Assembly (NCBI GenBank): GCA_003344405.1
Contig: NOWV01000001.1
Span: forward strand, 1,116,001-1,180,000
Direction of reading: 5' to 3'
Length of the DNA stretch: 64,000 nucleotides
Origin: Trichoplax sp. H2
Taxonomy: Eukaryota > Placozoa > Uniplacotomia > Trichoplacea
The notes below the pieces were generated by a model. The model worked only from the letters and a program-made list of their open reading frames with translations. It made no database searches and had not been told where the DNA came from. The first letter of the stretch is position 1; each line of letters opens with the position of its first letter. The translations under genes were made by a program, and so were the position numbers. Positions 60,588 through 64,000 of the stretch are shown piece by piece.

Positions 60588-61889
60588 ATGCGTTGGATTA
60601 TTATTCTTGGATTACTTTTATGCGGTGTTCAGTGGGCCACTGCCAGCAGTTCTAAAATCCCCAAGCAAAAATGGGGCTATGTTGATGTTCGTAAAAATGC
60701 TCACATGTTTTGGTGGTTTTATGGTGCTAGTCAACAACGGCGCGATCAAGCACCACTTGTAATGTGGTTACAAGGTGGTCCAGGTGGCTCATCGACTGGT
60801 TTTGGTAATTTTCTGGAGATTGGACCGTTAACAGTCCAATTGAAACCAAGAAATACTACTTGGCTACAAAAAGCAAATCTCTTATTTGTTGACAATCCTG
60901 TCGGTGCTGGATTTAGTTACGTCGATAAACCTTCTGCTTATTGCACCAACGTGACACAAATTGCTAACGATTTGGTCACCATGTTTAAAGCATTTTTAAA
61001 GACTATTCCAGCCTTTCGTAAAATCCCATTTTATATCTTCTGTGAATCTTACGGAGGTAAAATGACTGCTGCTTTTGGTGTAGCTCTGAAAAAGGCAGTC
61101 ATGTCCAAAGAAATTTCAGTCGATTTTCGTGGTGTTGCTCTTGGTGACTCTTGGATATCACCACAAGATTCGGTTGATACTTGGGGCCCTTATTTATTGT
61201 CTACATCATTGGTTGATACTGAAGGTGCAGCACAAATTCAAAGCTATGCCAATAACATAAGGACTGCTCTTTCAAACAAGAAATATGCTAAAGCAACAAA
61301 TCTATGGAGTCAGATGGAAAATGTTGTCGAAAACTTGACCAACAATGTCAATTTTTATAATATCTTGACACAACCATCAAGCAATGGGTTAACCTGTGCT
61401 GCCCATGATACTGCATGCCGGATTTTAAGTGAAATGAATACCCTTACCCTAGCTCAACTAATGAATGGCCCTATTCGTAAGAAGCTTAGAATTATTCCAA
61501 AGAATGTAACTTGGGGTGGTCAATCAGGACCAGTCTTTCAATATCAATCGGTTGAATTTATGAAACCTGTCATTGATGATGTCGATAAATTATTAGATAT
61601 GGGTGTATCAGTTACTGTCTACACCGGACAACTTGATCTTATTGTTGATACTTTAGGTACCGAAAGGTGGGTCAATAAGTTAAAGTGGAAGTATCTCAGT
61701 CAATATAAAAAGAGCAAAAGAGTTCCGATATACGCTTCTGGATCTCGTGAAACAGGCGCATTTTATAAATCTTACAAAAATTTGTCATTTTATTGGATAA
61801 TGAAAGCTGGTCATATGGTGCCTGCTGATAATGGGCCGGTAGCATTAGAGATGTTGGAAAGAGTTATTGGCGCAAAGCATATGAATTAA
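60588..61889 (+). CDS. SCPEP1: Serine carboxypeptidase, SCPEP1-like (family S10), intronless
   Basis: Removes C-terminal residues from peptides, probably in the lysosome or secretory route. The ATG at 60588 is chosen: the frame runs upstream only from a TTG, and this ATG starts a good signal peptide (MRWIIILGLLLCGVQWATA). The mature protein opens KWGYVDVR, typical of retinoid-inducible serine carboxypeptidase. Numbering from this ATG (433 residues; human SCPEP1 452): oxyanion-hole segment WLQGGPGGSS at about 61-70, catalytic Ser154 in FCESYGGK (Cys where most members have Gly), Asp350 in YTGQLDLIVDT, His409 in KAGHMVPADN. Five N-glycosylation sequons occur (NTT, NVT, NLT, NVT, NLS). The catalytic triad is complete, so it is probably active. 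There is no intron, in contrast to the 30-exon gene beside it. A different S10 subfamily is possible but less likely. Confidence 0.93.
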   Translation: MRWIIILGLLLCGVQWATASSSKIPKQKWGYVDVRKNAHMFWWFYGASQQRRDQAPLVMWLQGGPGGSSTGFGNFLEIGPLTVQLKPRNTTWLQKANLLFVDNPVGAGFSYVDKPSAYCTNVTQIANDLVTMFKAFLKTIPAFRKIPFYIFCESYGGKMTAAFGVALKKAVMSKEISVDFRGVALGDSWISPQDSVDTWGPYLLSTSLVDTEGAAQIQSYANNIRTALSNKKYAKATNLWSQMENVVENLTNNVNFYNILTQPSSNGLTCAAHDTACRILSEMNTLTLAQLMNGPIRKKLRIIPKNVTWGGQSGPVFQYQSVEFMKPVIDDVDKLLDMGVSVTVYTGQLDLIVDTLGTERWVNKLKWKYLSQYKKSKRVPIYASGSRETGAFYKSYKNLSFYWIMKAGHMVPADNGPVALEMLERVIGAKHMN

Positions 61890-63099
61890 GGTGTACTTTT
61901 AGTACTCTGTAGTCTTTTCGTAATCAAGAGTGAGTCAATATTGTTAGAATATCGTTTTGACTGCACTTTACATTTATACGTGCAGTCAACGCATGCAGTC
62001 GGTATCATGTCATTTCTGATTAATGATTGAGTGAATATGTGTACACTGTATCGCATTAAATTGTTTCTAATTTGTTGATAGAGTTCTCGTAACGGTTTTA
62101 CCGATTCGCTTGTCAGCTAGTTTATATCATAGTCGAAAATATTCAGTTTATTTTATAAAAGATGATGAAAATTTATTTTAATGATAGTCCGAAATTGTAG
62201 CGTCTTTTTGAAGTCTTTGATAATCTGAAAGTGTATCATTGCCGATTTTCGGTTGACTTATTAAATATAGCATCAACTAAATCAATCGCTCAATGTAGAT
62301 GACTTGAGTAGGTGTAGTATATATGCAAGTAGTCATGTCCTTTTTTAAAACAGGAAGATTGGTATTTCCATTGGAAAGACATTGCTGACCGCTAGTTTAT
62401 TAGGTATTTTTCAAAAGTAGGGATTAAATATACGAATTTCCAGTACACGAGTCCGGCCATTTAGATCACATTACTGACATGTGGCCTAGTAAGAAGAGTG
62501 GTGATGCACTTGATTTTCTGAAGTAAAATATTGTCTTCATTTCATATATCGTAAGTCCTACGATCAAACAACTAGGAGAGAGTTCAACGTTTACGAGGGT
62601 ATCCATGCAATGGATCATAATTATACTGCTGCATTAACTTTGACATTAATGCATTTATGTAGGAAATCATGATTGTATGGAATGTTTTATCATGGACTAC
62701 TGGATATACTGTACATCGATGTATCTAGTAGTTTATGGTTTTATCCTCAGTATGCCTTTACTATCCGATGTGTCAAAGCCTGTGATTGTGTAAGTTTTCA
62801 TTAGCTTAGTAATTTCTATACTGTATTTACCACTAGTATGCGGTTGATTCATTCATCATTATACATAACATATAGTATCTACAATATGTCTTAATTAATT
62901 CTAACTGTCAGGAACCAACAACAGCTACTGTAATACTGGGGCCGATGTTCACTTCCTGAGCCATACATTAGTGCTGTAGATGATTTATTAGGTCTTAGAC
63001 CAATGGTCATGAGTGCGCTTGAAATATTGAAATAAAATCCTACTGAATATTGCTTATGTACGCGTATACTGTACTATAGGATTAAAGATTAATAAAATT
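61890..63099. other. 3' flank of the carboxypeptidase gene
   Basis: No coding exon or RNA gene found. Near the right end sequence resembling the tandem repeat at 63.1-63.9 kb begins. No nearby AATAAA was spotted after the stop codon. Confidence 0.4.
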
Positions 63100-63850
63100 A
63101 GGACTTTTGCCTACCTTTTACGGTTAATGCCCTAATTCATGCAGTTATTAAGGAATCACAAGAGCTGAATGTAATTTCAATTGGAATAAAATCGTCGTCA
63201 ATTCTACCTATATATGACATATGACTATATACGCGTATACTGTACTATGGATCAAGGACATTTCAATTGAAATAAAATCGTCCATAATTTTACACATATA
63301 CACGTACAGTATACTGTACTATACTGTAGGATCAAGGACATTTGCCCATCTTTTACCGTTAATGCTGTATTTCATGCAATTATTAAGGAATGATCAGAGC
63401 TGAATGTCATTTAAACTGGAATATAATCGTATTCAGTTCTACATATATACGCGTATACTGCACTATGGATCAAGGACATTTCAATTGAAATAAAATCGTC
63501 CATAATTTTACACATATACGCGTACAGTATACTGTACTATGCTGTAGGATCAAGGACATTTGCCCGTCTTTTACCGTTAATGCTGTATTTCATGCAGTTA
63601 TTAAGGAATCACAAGAGCTGAATGTGATTTCAATTGGAATAAAATCGTCGTCAGTTCTACCTATATATGACATATGACTATATACGCGTATACTTTACTG
63701 TACTAATGGATCAAGGACATTTCAATTGAAATAAAATCGTCCATAATTTTACATACTGTACTATAGTGTAGGATCAAGGACATTTGCCCATCTTTTACCG
63801 TTAATGCTATATTTCCTGTCGTGGTGAAGGAGTCACGTGAGCAGAATGTG
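63100..63850 (+). repeat. Palindrome-rich tandem repeat, about 220-240 bp, four copies
   Basis: An anchor close to GCCCATCTTTTACCGTTAATG recurs at about 63108 (diverged), 63342, 63563 and 63784, followed in the first three copies by TTATTAAGGAAT, AGAGCTGAATGT and a GGAATAAAATCGT block. Between anchors lie ATGGATCAAGGACATTTCAA, TATACGCGTATACTG and perfect 16-bp palindromes GTACAGTATACTGTAC at 63304-63319 and 63522-63537. The fourth copy breaks off near 63830 into CAGTGTACAGT-type simple repeats with 12-bp inverted arms (TTCTACTGTACA/TGTACAGTAGAA) at about 63871-63902. It looks like a small satellite or the edge of a foldback element. Short reading frames here are not genes. Confidence 0.85.
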
Positions 63851-64000
63851 ATCGATTGTATACAGTATATTCTACTGTACAGTGTACAGTGTACAGTAGA
63901 ACACAGACACAGTAGACAGTACTGTACTGTCCAATGGCACGGCACACACACTCTTGATACAGTATTGCAGGAAGTCGTTGATAGCGCAGTCAGTAGCCAG

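Overview
This 64-kb window is AT-rich nuclear DNA from an animal. Most of its real genes are split into short exons, so the longest open frames give a misleading picture. Reading across GT-AG introns recovers nine protein-coding genes and two decayed ones. The mix is animal-type: DEG/ENaC sodium channels, XPF/ERCC4, WDR18, ELOF1 and a lysosomal serine carboxypeptidase. Compact exons, AT-rich intergenic DNA and many kinesin-light-chain-like TPR units together suggest an early-branching metazoan. A placozoan (Trichoplax/Hoilungia type) is my best guess; this is inferred from gene content, not shown by any diagnostic sequence.

Layout. 276-1541 (-): ELOF1, whose last exon lies off the left edge. 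1.7-1.9 kb: a small structured inverted-repeat element. 2934-6099 (+): WDR18, ten exons, one with a GC donor. 6.5-42.4 kb: four DEG/ENaC channel genes, all on the minus strand and all with the same seven-exon, same-phase architecture (A 6507-9999, B 17281-22200, C 29362-34795, D 38693-42419). Spacers of 3.9-7.3 kb separate them and hold short tandem repeats, hairpins and a decayed TPR gene at 36.9-37.5 kb. 43.2-51.4 kb (+): a broken TPR gene fragment, then an intronless 1341-residue TPR protein with 29 consecutive 42-residue repeats. 53322-59964 (-): a 30-exon XPF/ERCC4 gene. 60588-61889 (+): an intronless SCPEP1-like carboxypeptidase, divergent from XPF. 63.1-63.9 kb: a palindrome-rich tandem repeat of about 220-240 bp.

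How the genes relate. The channel cluster is one locus that grew by tandem duplication. The four proteins keep the DEG/ENaC core (cytoplasmic HG motif, two membrane segments, cysteine-rich extracellular domain, pore filter), but B has a Gly-Gly-Ser filter where the others have Gly-Ala-Ser. The TPR family is also a local array with birth and decay: one intact gene, two wrecks, and decayed repeats just past the stop of the intact gene. A 210-bp segment is duplicated on both sides of channel gene D, linking the two expansions physically. XPF (DNA repair nuclease), WDR18 (ribosome biogenesis) and ELOF1 (RNA polymerase II elongation) are single-copy housekeeping genes with no functional link to the channels.

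Limits. Exon borders were placed by hand from splice signals, reading phase and recall of the families. XPF exons 18-20 and WDR18 exon 9 are the least certain. No alignment or search was run.
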